Shown: positions 1 to 10,769 of the stretch, one piece after another | How the letters are laid out: each line of letters opens with the position of its first letter | Numbering within the stretch: position 1 is the stretch's first letter | Origin: Bog-532 sp965277615 | GTDB lineage: Bacteria; Actinomycetota; Actinomycetes; Streptosporangiales; Streptosporangiaceae | Direction of reading: 5' to 3' | DNA length: 64,000 bases | Assembly: GCA_965277615.1 (NCBI GenBank) | Contig: CBDIDG010000004.1 | Coordinates: 372,001-436,000, forward strand | The notes under the pieces: model-generated | The model's input: only the letters and a program-made list of their open reading frames with translations | What the model was told of the DNA's origin: nothing | Databases searched by the model: none | Position numbers and translations under genes: made by a program

Positions 1-2067
<2,067 letters not shown>

Positions 2068-2068
<1 letters not shown>

Positions 2069-3297
2069 CAGGCACTCCTGCGGTTAGGCATCGCGGTGCA
2101 GAACCCCTCGAACAAGCCGGCGGCGTCGTGCGGGCCGGGAGCGGCTTCGGGGTGGTACTGGACGCTGAACACCGGGCGGTCCAGCAGGCGCAGGCCCTCG
2201 ACCACCCCGTCGTTCAGGTTGACGTGGCTGACCTGGGCCGGGCCGTACGGGGTGTCGAACGGGGCACGGGCCGCATCCGGGATGTGGGCCCAGACCGTGC
2301 CGCCGGCCGAAGAAGTATGGTCATCGGCCTGGCCACCGCCCTCCTGACCAGGAAGCGCGGCGGCGAAGCCGTGGTTGTGGCTGGAGACGTGCACCCGGCC
2401 GGTGGCCAGGTCCATGACCGGCTGGTTCACGCCGCGGTGGCCGTAGCGCAGCTTGTAGGTCCCCAGGCCGAGGGCCCGGGCCAGGATCTGGCTGCCCATG
2501 CAGATACCGAACACCGGCAGGCCCGCGTCCAGGACCCCGCGCATGCTCTCCACGGCATAGGTGGCCGCGGCTGGGTCGCCGGGGCCGTTGCTGTAGAACA
2601 CGCCGTCCGGGCTGGCCGCGACCAGCTCCGGCGCGGTCACGGTGGCCGGGAGCACCTGCACCTCGCAGCCCAGCCGGGCCAGATAGCGGGGGGTGGACGC
2701 CTTGATGCCGAGGTCGACGGCGGCGACCCGGTAGCGGACCGGGGTGCCCGGCGGCGGGCTGACCGTGTACGGCTCCGGGGTGGTGACGTCGCGGGCCAGG
2801 TCGGCGCCGGCCATCCCGGGGCTGGCCAGCACCCGCTGCCGCAGCTGCTCCGGGTCGGTCTCGGTGGTGCTGATCGCGGCGCGCATGGCGCCCTGGTCGC
2901 GCAGGCGGCGGGTCAGCGCCCGGGTGCCGCGGACCGCGATGCCGGTGATCCCCTGGTGGCGCAGCTCGGTGTCCAGGTCCCGGACGGCCCGCCAGTTCGA
3001 CGCGATCCGGGCCGGCTCGCGCACCACGTAGCCGCCGACCCAGATGCGCCGGGACTCGGGGTCGGCGTTGTTCATGCCGGTGTTGCCGATGTGCGGCGCG
3101 GTCATGGCCACGATCTGGCGGGCGTAGGACGGGTCGGTCAGCGTCTCCTGGTAGCCGGTCATGCCGGTGTTGAACACCATCTCGCCGAACGTCTCGCCCT
3201 CGGCCCCGAAGCCGGTGCCGCGCAGCGTGGTCCCGTCCTCCAGCACCAGCAGGGCCGGCGGCCCGGCGGCGGGAGTGCCCGCGGGCAGCCCGCTCAC
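2068..3297 (-). CDS. carA: Carbamoyl-phosphate synthase small (glutaminase) subunit
   Basis: This subunit hydrolyses glutamine and channels ammonia to CarB. Its 409 residues fit the family. The N-terminal CPSase_sm_chain domain has FNTGMTGYQETLTDPSY, and the C-terminal class I glutamine amidotransferase domain has the nucleophile elbow GICMGSQ and the catalytic SVQYHPEAAPGPHD. An Ala/Gly-rich insert near residues 320-330 precedes the end. Its ATG overlaps the stop of pyrC (ATGA) and its stop overlaps the carB start, so the order is pyrC-carA-carB in one coupled transcript. I see no reason to doubt function. Confidence 0.97.
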
Positions 3298-4604
3298 GCC
3301 GCCACCTTCCCGCCGGTCAGCTTGCCGTCCAGGACGGTGGGGACGCCGCGCAGGAACGTGGCCACCACCCGGCCCGGCAGGGCCACGCCGCGGAACGGGG
3401 TGTTGCGGCTCTTGGAGGCGTGGGTGGCCGGATCCACCGGTTCAGGTGCGGCCCCCGGGTCGTACAGCGTCAGGTTGGCGGGCGCGCCGGCCGCGGGCAG
3501 CTGCCCGTGCCCGGTCAGCCGGCCGATCCGGGCGGGCCGGACCGACATCCGGTCGGCGACCCCGGCCCAGTCCAGCAGGCCGGTGTCCACCATGGCCTGC
3601 TGGACCGCCCGGAGCGCGATTTCCAGGCCGGTCATGCCCATGGCCGCGTCGGCCCACTCGGTGTCCTTGTACTCGGCCGGGTGCGGCGCGTGGTCGGTAG
3701 CCACGCAGTCGATCGTCCCGTCGGCCAGGCCCTGCCGGACCCCGGCGACGTCGGCCGCGGTGCGCAGCGGCGGATTGACCTTGTACACCGGGTCGTATCC
3801 CTGCGCCAGGTCATCGGTGAGCAGCAGGTGGTGCGGGGTTACCTCGGCGGTGACCCGCCAGCCCTTGGCCTTGGCCCAGCGGATGATCTCGACCGAGCCC
3901 GCGGTGGAGACGTGGCATACGTGCAGGGCCGAGCCGACGTGCGCGGCCAGCAGGCAGTCCCGGGCGATGATCGCCTCCTCGGCCACCGCGGGCCAGCCGG
4001 GCAAGCCCAGCCGCCCGGACACCTCGCCCTCGTTCAGCTGGGCCCCCTGGGTCAGCCGGGGCTCTTCGGCGTGCTGCGCGATCACCCCGTCGAAGGCCTT
4101 GACGTACTCCAGCGCCCGGCGCATCAGCAGCGGGTCGGCGACGCACCGGCCGTCGTCGGAGAACACCCGGACCCGGGCCACGGAGTCGGCCATGGCGCCG
4201 AGCTCGGCCAGCCGGGTGCCGCCCAGCCCGGTGGTGACCGCGCCGACCGGCTGGACGTCGCAGTGCCCGGCCTCCCGGCCCAGCCGCCAGACCTGTTCGA
4301 CCACGCCCGCGGTGTCGGCCACCGGGTCGGTGTTGGCCATGGCGTGGACGGCGGTGAACCCGCCCAGCGCCGCGGCCTGGGTCCCGGTCTCGATCGTCTC
4401 CGCGTCCTCCCGGCCCGGCTCACGCAGGTGGGTGTGCAGGTCGACCAGGCCGGGCAGGGCCAGCAGCCCGTCCGCCTCCAGGACCTGCGCGTCATCCGCG
4501 CTGAGCTGCGGGCCGATCTGGGCGATCGCGCCGTCGCGGAGCAGCAGGTCGGTGCGCCCGGTGCCGGGCAGCGTGGCCTTCCTGATCAGCCAGGTGCTCG
4601 TCAT
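3294..4604 (-). CDS. pyrC: Dihydroorotase
   Basis: Dihydroorotase catalyses reversible cyclisation of carbamoyl aspartate to dihydroorotate. It is a cytosolic zinc-dependent amidohydrolase, about 436 residues. The metal-binding HxH lies in VDLHTHLREPGRED, further metal ligands are in HVCHVSTAG, and the catalytic Asp is in VATDHAPH. I chose the ATG at 4604 because GGGGAAGG stands six bases upstream. An in-frame ATG at 4625 would add seven residues and overlap the pyrB stop. The 3' end overlaps carA by four bases. This is the long actinobacterial/Bacillus-type enzyme that usually functions as a free dihydroorotase. Confidence 0.96.
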   Translation of the reverse strand: MTSTWLIRKATLPGTGRTDLLLRDGAIAQIGPQLSADDAQVLEADGLLALPGLVDLHTHLREPGREDAETIETGTQAAALGGFTAVHAMANTDPVADTAGVVEQVWRLGREAGHCDVQPVGAVTTGLGGTRLAELGAMADSVARVRVFSDDGRCVADPLLMRRALEYVKAFDGVIAQHAEEPRLTQGAQLNEGEVSGRLGLPGWPAVAEEAIIARDCLLAAHVGSALHVCHVSTAGSVEIIRWAKAKGWRVTAEVTPHHLLLTDDLAQGYDPVYKVNPPLRTAADVAGVRQGLADGTIDCVATDHAPHPAEYKDTEWADAAMGMTGLEIALRAVQQAMVDTGLLDWAGVADRMSVRPARIGRLTGHGQLPAAGAPANLTLYDPGAAPEPVDPATHASKSRNTPFRGVALPGRVVATFLRGVPTVLDGKLTGGKVAA

Positions 4605-4617
4605 CGCGCCTTCCCCT

Positions 4618-5550
4618 TCACTCATCGGTCCCCCCCAGAAGCAGGTACAGCACGGCCATCCGGACGCTGACGCCGTTGGCCACCTGCTCCACGATCGTGG
4701 ATCGCGCCGAGTCCGCGACCTCGGCCGCGATCTCGACGCCCCGGTTCATCGGGCCCGGGTGCATCACGATCGCGTGCTCGGGCAGCGCGGCCATCCGGGC
4801 ACCGTCCAGCCCGTACCGGCGGCTGTACTCACGGACACTGGGGAAGTACGCGGCGTTCATCCGTTCCTGCTGAACTCGCAACATCATGATCACATCTGTC
4901 TTGGGCAGCACCGCATCCAGGTCGTAGCTGACCTCGCACGGCCAGCCGTCCATGGCCAGCGGCAACAGGGTCGGCGGCGCGACCACCGTGACCTCGGCCC
5001 CCAGGGTGTTCAGCAGCGCGATGTTGGACCGGGCCACCCGGCTGTGCAGCACGTCGCCGACCAGGGTGACCCGCAGCCCGTCCAGGCCGCCGGACGTGGT
5101 CCCGCGCAGGCGGCGGCGGATGGTGAAGGCGTCCAGCAGGGCCTGGGTCGGGTGCTCGTGCATGCCATCGCCGGCGTTGACCACGTGACCCTGGATCCAG
5201 CCCGCCAGCCGGTGCGGCGCGCCCGCGGCCATGTGCCGAATGACCACCGCGTCGGCGCCCATCGCCTCCAGGGTCAGCGCGGTGTCCTTGAGGCTCTCCC
5301 CCTTGGCCACGCTGGAGCCCTTGGCCGAGAAGTTGATGACGTCGGCCGACAGACGCTTGGCCGCGGCTTCGAACGAGATGCGGGTCCGGGTCGAGTCCTC
5401 GAAGAACAGGTTGACCACGGTGCGGCCGCGCAGGGTGGGCAGCTTCTTGATCGGCCGGTCGGACACCCGGGCCAGTTCCTCCGCGGTGTCCAGGATCAGC
5501 AGGGCCTCGTCGCGGCTCAGGTCGGCCGCCGCGATCAGGTGCCGGTTCAC
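4618..5550 (-). CDS. pyrB: Aspartate carbamoyltransferase catalytic subunit
   Basis: ATCase condenses carbamoyl phosphate with aspartate, the committed step of pyrimidine synthesis. It is 310 residues, the usual length. The carbamoyl-phosphate loop is STRTR at residues 53-57 and the second signature is HPTQ at 132-135. The start is a GTG whose first bases overlap the pyrR stop (GTGA), so it is coupled to pyrR. No pyrI regulatory subunit is present, as is normal for actinomycetes. Confidence 0.97.
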   Translation of the reverse strand: MNRHLIAAADLSRDEALLILDTAEELARVSDRPIKKLPTLRGRTVVNLFFEDSTRTRISFEAAAKRLSADVINFSAKGSSVAKGESLKDTALTLEAMGADAVVIRHMAAGAPHRLAGWIQGHVVNAGDGMHEHPTQALLDAFTIRRRLRGTTSGGLDGLRVTLVGDVLHSRVARSNIALLNTLGAEVTVVAPPTLLPLAMDGWPCEVSYDLDAVLPKTDVIMMLRVQQERMNAAYFPSVREYSRRYGLDGARMAALPEHAIVMHPGPMNRGVEIAAEVADSARSTIVEQVANGVSVRMAVLYLLLGGTDE

Positions 5551-6170
5551 GCCACGGTCCCCGTCCGCTCGTTGTCATCGCGGGCGAGGTCACCGATCAG
5601 GACCGCGTCTTCGCCGTCAATCTCGGTCAGCAGCACCCGGACCTGCTCGCGCTGGGAGGTGGGCAGGTTCTTGCCCACGTAGTCAGCCCGGATCGGCAGC
5701 TCGCGGTGGCCGCGGTCGACCAGCACGGCCAGCTGCACGGCGCGCGGCCGGCCGAGGTCGGTCAGCGCGTCCAGGGCGGCCCGCACCGTGCGGCCGGAGT
5801 ACAGCACGTCATCGACGATGACCACCGTCCGGCCGTCGATGCCCTCGGGCGGCAGCTCGGTCTTGCCCAGCGCCCGCGCCGGGCGGAGCCGCAGATCGTC
5901 CCGGTACATGGTGACGTCGAGCGAGCCCCAGGGGATCGACCGGCCTTCGAACTCCCCGGCTCGCTCGGCCAGCCGCCGGGCCAGCGGGACCCCGCGGGTC
6001 GGGATGCCGAGCAGGAGGATGTCGCCTGCTCCGTTGGTCCGTTCGAGAATCTCGTGCGCGACCCGGGTCAGCGCCCGCCGGATCTCCTCCGGTTCGAGGA
6101 CCCGCTTGTCGTGCTTTGCGTCGCCTGGGCTGGCGGCGCCCGGCGTTTCTCCGCCGCTGCGCGCATGCAT
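5547..6170 (-). CDS. pyrR: Bifunctional pyr operon regulator / uracil phosphoribosyltransferase
   Basis: PyrR binds UMP and pyr mRNA in many Gram-positives, and has uracil phosphoribosyltransferase activity. The protein is about 207 residues. The PRPP-binding motif is VVIVDDVLYSGRTVRAALD, and upstream it has the type I PRTase core (LLGIPTRGVPLARRLAE). I chose the ATG at 6170 because AAAGGAGG (6180-6187) stands nine bases upstream. An in-frame start nine codons further upstream would place the Shine-Dalgarno inside the gene. It is the first gene of the operon, coupled to pyrB by GTGA. Whether it acts by attenuation or by blocking translation cannot be told; the leader shows no obvious terminator. 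Confidence 0.95.
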   Translation of the reverse strand: MHARSGGETPGAASPGDAKHDKRVLEPEEIRRALTRVAHEILERTNGAGDILLLGIPTRGVPLARRLAERAGEFEGRSIPWGSLDVTMYRDDLRLRPARALGKTELPPEGIDGRTVVIVDDVLYSGRTVRAALDALTDLGRPRAVQLAVLVDRGHRELPIRADYVGKNLPTSQREQVRVLLTEIDGEDAVLIGDLARDDNERTGTVA

Positions 6171-6203
6171 CACCCGCGACCTCCTTTGCCGTCTCACGGA
6201 ACG

Positions 6204-6216
6204 GTCCTTAAAGGAC
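6204..6216. promoter_or_regulatory. 13-bp perfect palindrome in the pyr operon leader/promoter
   Basis: GTCCTT-A-AAGGAC is a perfect 6-1-6 inverted repeat, 34 bases upstream of the pyrR start codon. It lies in the leader or close to the promoter of the pyr operon and could be an operator or a small RNA hairpin. No binding protein is assigned. Confidence 0.45.
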
Positions 6217-6320
6217 GTCTGTCAGAAATCACGGTATCAGGGCAGCCGACCGGGACCTGCGCGGGCACGCCGGAGCGTCATCGGGGGGCGCGCCACGTGG
6301 TCATGGAGACTCGGTAAGTA

Positions 6321-6338
6321 GTGTGATTTGGGTCACAC
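6321..6338. promoter_or_regulatory. Perfect Crp-type palindrome between pyrR and bldD
   Basis: GTGTGA-N6-TCACAC is a perfect inverted repeat that matches the classical Crp/Fnr-family consensus TGTGA-N6-TCACA. It sits about 150 bases upstream of pyrR (minus) and about 255 bases upstream of bldD (plus). Either gene, or both, could be the target. Actinomycete Crp homologues recognise similar palindromes; the assignment itself is inference. Confidence 0.6.
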
Positions 6339-6436
6339 AACAGCCGGCGTTCACAGAACAACACAAGCCCCCGCCGAATGGTCTAAAACGGTCGCAGACC
6401 ACCGATAAAGCCCGGTGACGTCGAGGTTCCCGCACG

Positions 6437-6462
6437 CTCAGCGTGGGGTAGATAACGCTGAG
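6437..6462. promoter_or_regulatory. 8-bp inverted repeat upstream of bldD
   Basis: CTCAGCGT (6437-6444) and ACGCTGAG (6455-6462) form a perfect inverted repeat with a 10-base spacer, centred about 143 bases upstream of the bldD start. It may be an operator or a leader hairpin. The regulator is unknown. Confidence 0.4.
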
Positions 6463-6539
6463 GTAGGGCAGGCCGGTTACCGGGTGGGATCAACCAGTTT
6501 TTGCCATTCGGCTTGACCTTGGGGTGCTCCCGGCTTACC

Positions 6540-6554
6540 GTCACTGTCCGTAAC
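6540..6554. promoter_or_regulatory. BldD-box-like site upstream of bldD (possible autoregulation)
   Basis: GTCACTGTCCGTAAC agrees with the published BldD consensus nTnACnC(A/T)GnGTnAn at seven of nine defined positions, including both outer half-sites TnAC and GTnA. It is followed by the 5-1-5 palindrome GTAACCGTTAC (6550-6560). The site ends 38 bases before the bldD start. BldD is known to repress its own promoter in Streptomyces; the same is inferred here. Confidence 0.55.
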
Positions 6555-6592
6555 CGTTACCGTAAGCAACGACTGGCCGGGGGGCCAACAAC

Positions 6593-7087
6593 ATGCCATC
6601 TGAGTACGCCAAGACGCTCGGCGCGCGGCTGCGCGCGATCCGGACACAGCAGGGCCTCTCCCTGCACGGGGTTGAGGAGAAATCGCGCGGCCGGTGGAAG
6701 GCCGTAGTGGTCGGCTCGTACGAGCGCGGCGACCGGTCGGTCACCGTGCAGAAGCTGGCCGAGCTGGCCGAGTTCTACGGCGTGCCGGTGTCGGAGCTGC
6801 TGCCGGGCGACTCCACGCCCACGCCGCTGGCGCCCACGCCCAAGCTGGTGATCGACCTCGAGCGGATGAACGAGCTGCCCAAGGAGAAGTCCGGCCCGCT
6901 GGCCCGGTACATCGCCACCATCCAGAGCCAGCGCGGCGACTACAACGGCCGGGTGCTGTCGGTCCGCCAGGAGGACCTGCGCTCGCTGGCCGTCATCTAC
7001 GACAAGTCTCCGGCCGACCTCACCGAGGAACTGATCAACTGGGGCGTCCTGGACTCTGAGGCCCGCGGGGCCATCGACACCCTCTGA
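6593..7087 (+). CDS. bldD: Developmental master regulator BldD (c-di-GMP-responsive)
   Basis: BldD represses sporulation genes during vegetative growth as a dimer held together by tetrameric c-di-GMP. The protein is 164 residues. The N-terminal HTH_3 domain (about residues 1-75) is nearly the same as in Streptomyces (LGARLRAIRTQQGLSLHGVE, VVVGSYERGDR). The C-terminal c-di-GMP signature RxD-X8-RxxD is intact: Arg114-Gly-Asp116, eight residues, then Arg125-Gln-Glu-Asp128. The initiating ATG has only a weak G-rich ribosome site. It diverges from the pyr operon and faces the HEPN gene across a terminator. Its presence strongly implies a sporulating, hyphal actinomycete. Confidence 0.97.
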   Translation: MPSEYAKTLGARLRAIRTQQGLSLHGVEEKSRGRWKAVVVGSYERGDRSVTVQKLAELAEFYGVPVSELLPGDSTPTPLAPTPKLVIDLERMNELPKEKSGPLARYIATIQSQRGDYNGRVLSVRQEDLRSLAVIYDKSPADLTEELINWGVLDSEARGAIDTL

Positions 7088-7163
7088 CGGCTCACAACCC
7101 CCTAGCCAGGCCCCGGTCCTTCACGGGGTGCAGCAAGGAACAATGCACGACCGATCGGCCACA

Positions 7164-7196
7164 GGCGGCGTACCGCACACGCGGTGCGCCGCCTTT
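7164..7196. terminator. Hairpin terminator between bldD and the HEPN gene
   Basis: A 13-bp stem (GGCGGCGTACCGC with GCGGTGCGCCGCC, one G-U pair) around an ACAC loop is followed by TTT. It lies between two convergent genes and could end transcription from both sides. Confidence 0.75.
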
Positions 7197-7225
7197 GCCG
7201 TGCTGGAAGCGGGTCAGCTGCAGGG

Positions 7226-7729
7226 TCAGCCAGCCGGGCGCAGCGGCAGCGGCGTCTGGTCCACGCCGAGCGCCGTCTCCACCACCGACAGAAAGATCTC
7301 GGCGTCACGCAGCAGGTCGTCGGCGTCGTGCGCGGTGGCCGCGCGGGACAGGCCGGCCTCGGCCGCCGCCCGCTTGCTGGCACCGGCGGCGAAGAACGCG
7401 GCCCACTCGGCCAGTGTCGGCTCGACCTGCGGCAGTAGCTCCCACACGCTGCGGGGCCGCCGGCGGCGCCCGGGCGTGACCGGCTCACCGCGGGCGGCCA
7501 CCACCGCGGCCGCAGCCCGCAGCGCGGCCAGGTGGGCCGCCACGTACCGGGCCGCGGGCGCGGATTCGTCCGCCGCCTCGGCCAGCCCGAGCCGGGCCGA
7601 CTCGAGCTGGGCCAGGGCCGATGCCGCCACTCTGCTTCTCGGCAGCCCGCCCGCCGACGGCCGGCTAGGCGACGGCCTCCCGGCGCGCACCGGCATGCGC
7701 GGCTGCGCTGACGTGACTGCGTTCATCAT
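7226..7729 (-). CDS. SAV_6107-type HEPN domain protein
   Basis: This is a 167-residue, Ala-rich, probably all-helical protein. The stretch LAQLESARLGLAEAADES...AARYVAAHLAALRAAAAVVAARG and the later SVWELLPQVEPTLAEWAAFFAAGA resemble the actinobacterial HEPN family named after Streptomyces avermitilis SAV_6107. HEPN domains are often RNases or nucleotide-binding helical bundles, but no R-x4-6-H catalytic motif is clear, so no activity is claimed. It is convergent with bldD. A stable leader hairpin lies upstream at 7775-7807. Confidence 0.7.
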   Translation of the reverse strand: MMNAVTSAQPRMPVRAGRPSPSRPSAGGLPRSRVAASALAQLESARLGLAEAADESAPAARYVAAHLAALRAAAAVVAARGEPVTPGRRRRPRSVWELLPQVEPTLAEWAAFFAAGASKRAAAEAGLSRAATAHDADDLLRDAEIFLSVVETALGVDQTPLPLRPAG

Positions 7730-7774
7730 CGTCGTCCTCTCTGCCTTTCAGAAACACCGTGCTTGCGGAACCGG

Positions 7775-7807
7775 GCCGGACGGGGCCTTCCCTTCACCCC
7801 GTCCGGC
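7775..7807. promoter_or_regulatory. Perfect 11-bp hairpin in the leader of the HEPN gene
   Basis: GCCGGACGGGG and CCCCGTCCGGC form a perfect 11-bp stem with an 11-base loop, about 46 bases upstream of the HEPN start. It may be a leader structure or an operator. The rest of the 7730-8130 gap shows no gene. Confidence 0.45.
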
Positions 7808-8130
7808 ACGGGCCCGGCGGCCCGAGGGGGGTCGGGAGCCGGGATCTCGCACCATCAGTCGAACACACTTTCGGTAACGTGTCCAGTCCATCTGTACGTG
7901 CGTTCGAATCTAACCGGGGGGTCTGACATTTCGGCGCGCACGCGCGCTCGCGCGGTTTGCCCCCGCGAATCCGGCTCGGGACGGGATGCCAGCCGAACCG
8001 GGACTTTGGTCGGTGATCCGTCACCTGTCAGTCATGGGACATTTCGCGGAGCGGTCACGCGCTCGGCGCCAGCTCGATAGCTTCGGCGGCGAGCATGGTC
8101 ACACCGCCGCCGGGGGGCGGCAACTAATGG

Positions 8131-10653
8131 GTGTCCCAGTTCGTCATCAGAGCAAGCGATACGGGGGAGGTCGGCCCGGCGATGGGCGCACCACCGGAGG
8201 AACGGAAGGGCCTGACCCGCCGGTCGGTCCTGGCGGCGGGCCTGGCCGCCGGGGCCGGAGCGGCCGGGGCCGCCGGTTACGGCGTCACCGAGCTGGTCAC
8301 CCGGACCAGGCCGGGTACGGTGGCCGGGCCCGAACGGCGCGCCCACTTCCATCCGGCGGCCACGTCGGTGGAGTTCGAGCTGAACACCGGCTGGCGGTTC
8401 GGCCGGTACACCGCGGGGGCCGCGGATGCGGACCACGACGAGAGCACCCTCGGCGCGGTGACCCTGCCGCACTGCGTGACCGAGCTGTCCTGGCAGAAGT
8501 GGAAGCCAGGCGACTGGGAGAACGTCTGGGTGTACCGGCGGCACATCGACAGCCAGGGACTGCCGGACGGCCGGGTGCTGGTCGACTTCGACGGGGTGAT
8601 GGTCAACGCCACCGTGGTGCTGAACGGCACCACGATCACCAGCCACAAGGGCGGTTACCTGCCGTTCTCGGCCGAGCTGACCAGCCACCTGACCAGCGGG
8701 GACAACGTGCTGGCGGTCATCGTGGACGGCCGGTGCACGCCGGTGCCGCCGACGTCGCGCACGCCTCGGTCAGTGGACTTCTTCCAGCCGGGCGGCATCT
8801 ACCGGGACGTCAGCTTGCGGGTACTGCCGGACGCCTACCTGTCCGACGTGTACGCCCAGCCGGTGGACGTGCTGTCGCCGCAGCGACGGGTGGAGGTCCA
8901 GTGCACGATCGACAGCGCGTACGCGGCCACCGGCCCGGTGCGGCTGGAGGCGGTGCTGACCGAGCACGGCGACCCGGCCGGGCAGGCCGGTCATGTCCGG
9001 CTGGTGGCCCGGGCGACCCGGACGCTGCCGTCGGTCCCGGCCGGGACCATGGTGACCGCGCTGACCGTCAGTGACCTGGAGGAAGTCACGCTGTGGTCGC
9101 CGGACCAGCCGAAGCTGTACCAGCTGACGACCACGCTGACCGTTCCCGGCGGCGGGACGCACGCGGTGCGCCAGCGGATCGGGTTCCGGCAGGCGGAGTT
9201 CCGCGTCGACGGGTTCTTCCTGAACGGCCGACGGCTGAAGATCTTCGGCCTGGACCGGCACCAGCTGTTCCCGTATGCCGGGATGGCGATGCCCGCGCGC
9301 GTGCAGCGCCGGGACGCCGAGATCATCCGGAAGGACTTCAACTGCAACATGGTGCGCTGCTCGCACTACCCGCAGTCGCCGCACTTCCTCGACGCCTGCG
9401 ACGAGCTCGGCCTGATGGTGTGGGAGGAGACGCCCGGCTGGCACTACATGGGCGACGCGGCCTGGCAGGACGTCGTGATGCAGAACGTCCACGACATGGT
9501 GGTCCGGGACCGCAGCCGCCCGTCGGTGATCATCTGGGGCACCCGGCTGAACGAGACCCACAGCTACCCGGGCCTGTACGGGCGCACCCGGGCGCTGGCC
9601 CGGCAGCTGGACGGCACCCGGCCGTCGTCCGGGGCGATGTACACCCAGGAGACGCGGGGCTGGCACGAGGATGTCTTCGCCTTCAACGACTACCACCGGG
9701 ACGCGGCCGGTAACGCCCGGCTGCTGCCGCCGCTGCCGGGCGTGCCGTACCTGGTCACCGAGTCGGTCGGGGTGATCCTGCCGCACCCGCACCGGTACCG
9801 GTGGACCGATCCGCCCGAGGTGCTGGCCCAGCAGGCGGTCTACCACGCTCAGGTACACGACGCCGCGCAGTCCGATCCGCGCTATGCGGGCCTGCTGGCC
9901 TGGGCCGCGTTCGACTACTCGTCCCCGTTCGGCACGCACCCCCAGCAGATCAAGTGGGCCGGGGTGGCCGACGGGTTCCGGGTGGCCAAGCCCGGGGCCG
10001 CGATCTACCTGTCGCAGATCGACCCGAGGATCCGGCCGATTGTGGTGCCGGTGTTCTTCTGGGAGCTGGGTGCGAGCGCGGCACCGGCCGGGCCCGGGCC
10101 GAACGCCCTGCTCGCCAGCAACTGCGAGCAGGTACACGTGTTCGTGGGCGGCACGCACGCGGGCACCGGCGGGCCGGTGCTGGATTCCGAGCTGTACGGC
10201 CACCTGCAGTACCCGCCGACCCTGCTCGATCTCACCGTGTCCCGTGACGACCACCCAGAGCTGCGGATCGAAGGGTACGTGGACGGCAAGCTGGTGTCCG
10301 TGGTCCGGATGTCGTCGAACCCGGCCGGTGACCGGCTGGCCATGACCGTGGACGACCCGGTGATCTACGACGACGGCTCGGACGCCACCCGGGTGGTGTT
10401 CCGCGCGGTGGACGCCTACGGCAACCAGCGCCGGTCCGGCTCCGGCGACGTGCGCTTGCGGGTGACCGGGCCGGCCGACCTGATCGGCGACAACCCGTTC
10501 GCGTTCGGCGAGTACGGCGGGCTGGGTGCGGTGTGGCTTCGGTCGCGGCCCGGCCGGACCGGCGTGGTCTCGGTGGTGGCCGAGCATCCCACCCTGGGCC
10601 AGGCCCGGATCCAGGTCAGCGTCCGGCCGGCAGGCCGTCAGCGCCTGGCTTAA
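8131..10653 (+). CDS. Tat-exported glycoside hydrolase family 2 protein (first of a tandem pair)
   Basis: A GH2 (beta-galactosidase/glucuronidase/mannosidase superfamily) enzyme, 840 residues. A twin-arginine signal (LTRRSVLAAGLAAGAGAAG) suggests export in folded form. The usual order follows: sugar-binding beta-sandwich, Ig-like domain, TIM barrel, C-terminal beta domains. The barrel carries the acid/base Glu475 in GTRLNETH and the likely nucleophile Glu544 in YLVTESVG, plus CSHYPQSPHFLDACDELGLM. The GTG at 8131 is preceded by GGGGGGCGG; an ATG at 8182 is an alternative that keeps the Tat signal. The paralogue at 10770 follows 116 bases later. The substrate is not predictable. Confidence 0.9.
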   Translation: MSQFVIRASDTGEVGPAMGAPPEERKGLTRRSVLAAGLAAGAGAAGAAGYGVTELVTRTRPGTVAGPERRAHFHPAATSVEFELNTGWRFGRYTAGAADADHDESTLGAVTLPHCVTELSWQKWKPGDWENVWVYRRHIDSQGLPDGRVLVDFDGVMVNATVVLNGTTITSHKGGYLPFSAELTSHLTSGDNVLAVIVDGRCTPVPPTSRTPRSVDFFQPGGIYRDVSLRVLPDAYLSDVYAQPVDVLSPQRRVEVQCTIDSAYAATGPVRLEAVLTEHGDPAGQAGHVRLVARATRTLPSVPAGTMVTALTVSDLEEVTLWSPDQPKLYQLTTTLTVPGGGTHAVRQRIGFRQAEFRVDGFFLNGRRLKIFGLDRHQLFPYAGMAMPARVQRRDAEIIRKDFNCNMVRCSHYPQSPHFLDACDELGLMVWEETPGWHYMGDAAWQDVVMQNVHDMVVRDRSRPSVIIWGTRLNETHSYPGLYGRTRALARQLDGTRPSSGAMYTQETRGWHEDVFAFNDYHRDAAGNARLLPPLPGVPYLVTESVGVILPHPHRYRWTDPPEVLAQQAVYHAQVHDAAQSDPRYAGLLAWAAFDYSSPFGTHPQQIKWAGVADGFRVAKPGAAIYLSQIDPRIRPIVVPVFFWELGASAAPAGPGPNALLASNCEQVHVFVGGTHAGTGGPVLDSELYGHLQYPPTLLDLTVSRDDHPELRIEGYVDGKLVSVVRMSSNPAGDRLAMTVDDPVIYDDGSDATRVVFRAVDAYGNQRRSGSGDVRLRVTGPADLIGDNPFAFGEYGGLGAVWLRSRPGRTGVVSVVAEHPTLGQARIQVSVRPAGRQRLA

Positions 10654-10723
10654 GGCGACGCGCCCATGCAGGCGCGGGCGTTTCGGTCGTAGCGCCAGAA
10701 ACGGCGCACGCGGCTGGCACGAT

Positions 10724-10756
10724 CGTCTGGCCGCCCACCAGGGGCGAAACCAGACG
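10724..10756 (+). promoter_or_regulatory. Leader hairpin just ahead of the second GH2 gene
   Basis: CGTCTGG (10724-10730) and CCAGACG (10750-10756) form a perfect 7-bp stem, two bases before the GGGGGAAA ribosome site and 13 bases before the ATG of the second GH2 gene. Its closeness to the ribosome site makes translational control possible, but this is inference. Confidence 0.4.
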
Positions 10757-10769
10757 ACGGGGGAAACCG

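Noticed and set aside
2128..5682. Very long plus-strand open frame opposite carA-pyrB
   Set aside because: It is an Arg/Gly/Val-rich mirror of the well-supported minus-strand pyr genes and has no protein-like motif. This is normal in high-GC DNA.
7895..7935. GTTCGAATC resembling a tRNA T loop or a LexA half site
   Set aside because: No flanking stem for a tRNA, and the partner TCGAAC half is about 40 bases away, not four, so it is neither a tRNA nor an SOS box.
10533..10769. Upstream extension of the second GH2 gene into the first
   Set aside because: The extension lacks a signal peptide and reads as out-of-frame GH2 sequence. The ATG at 10770 has a ribosome site and a Tat-like signal.
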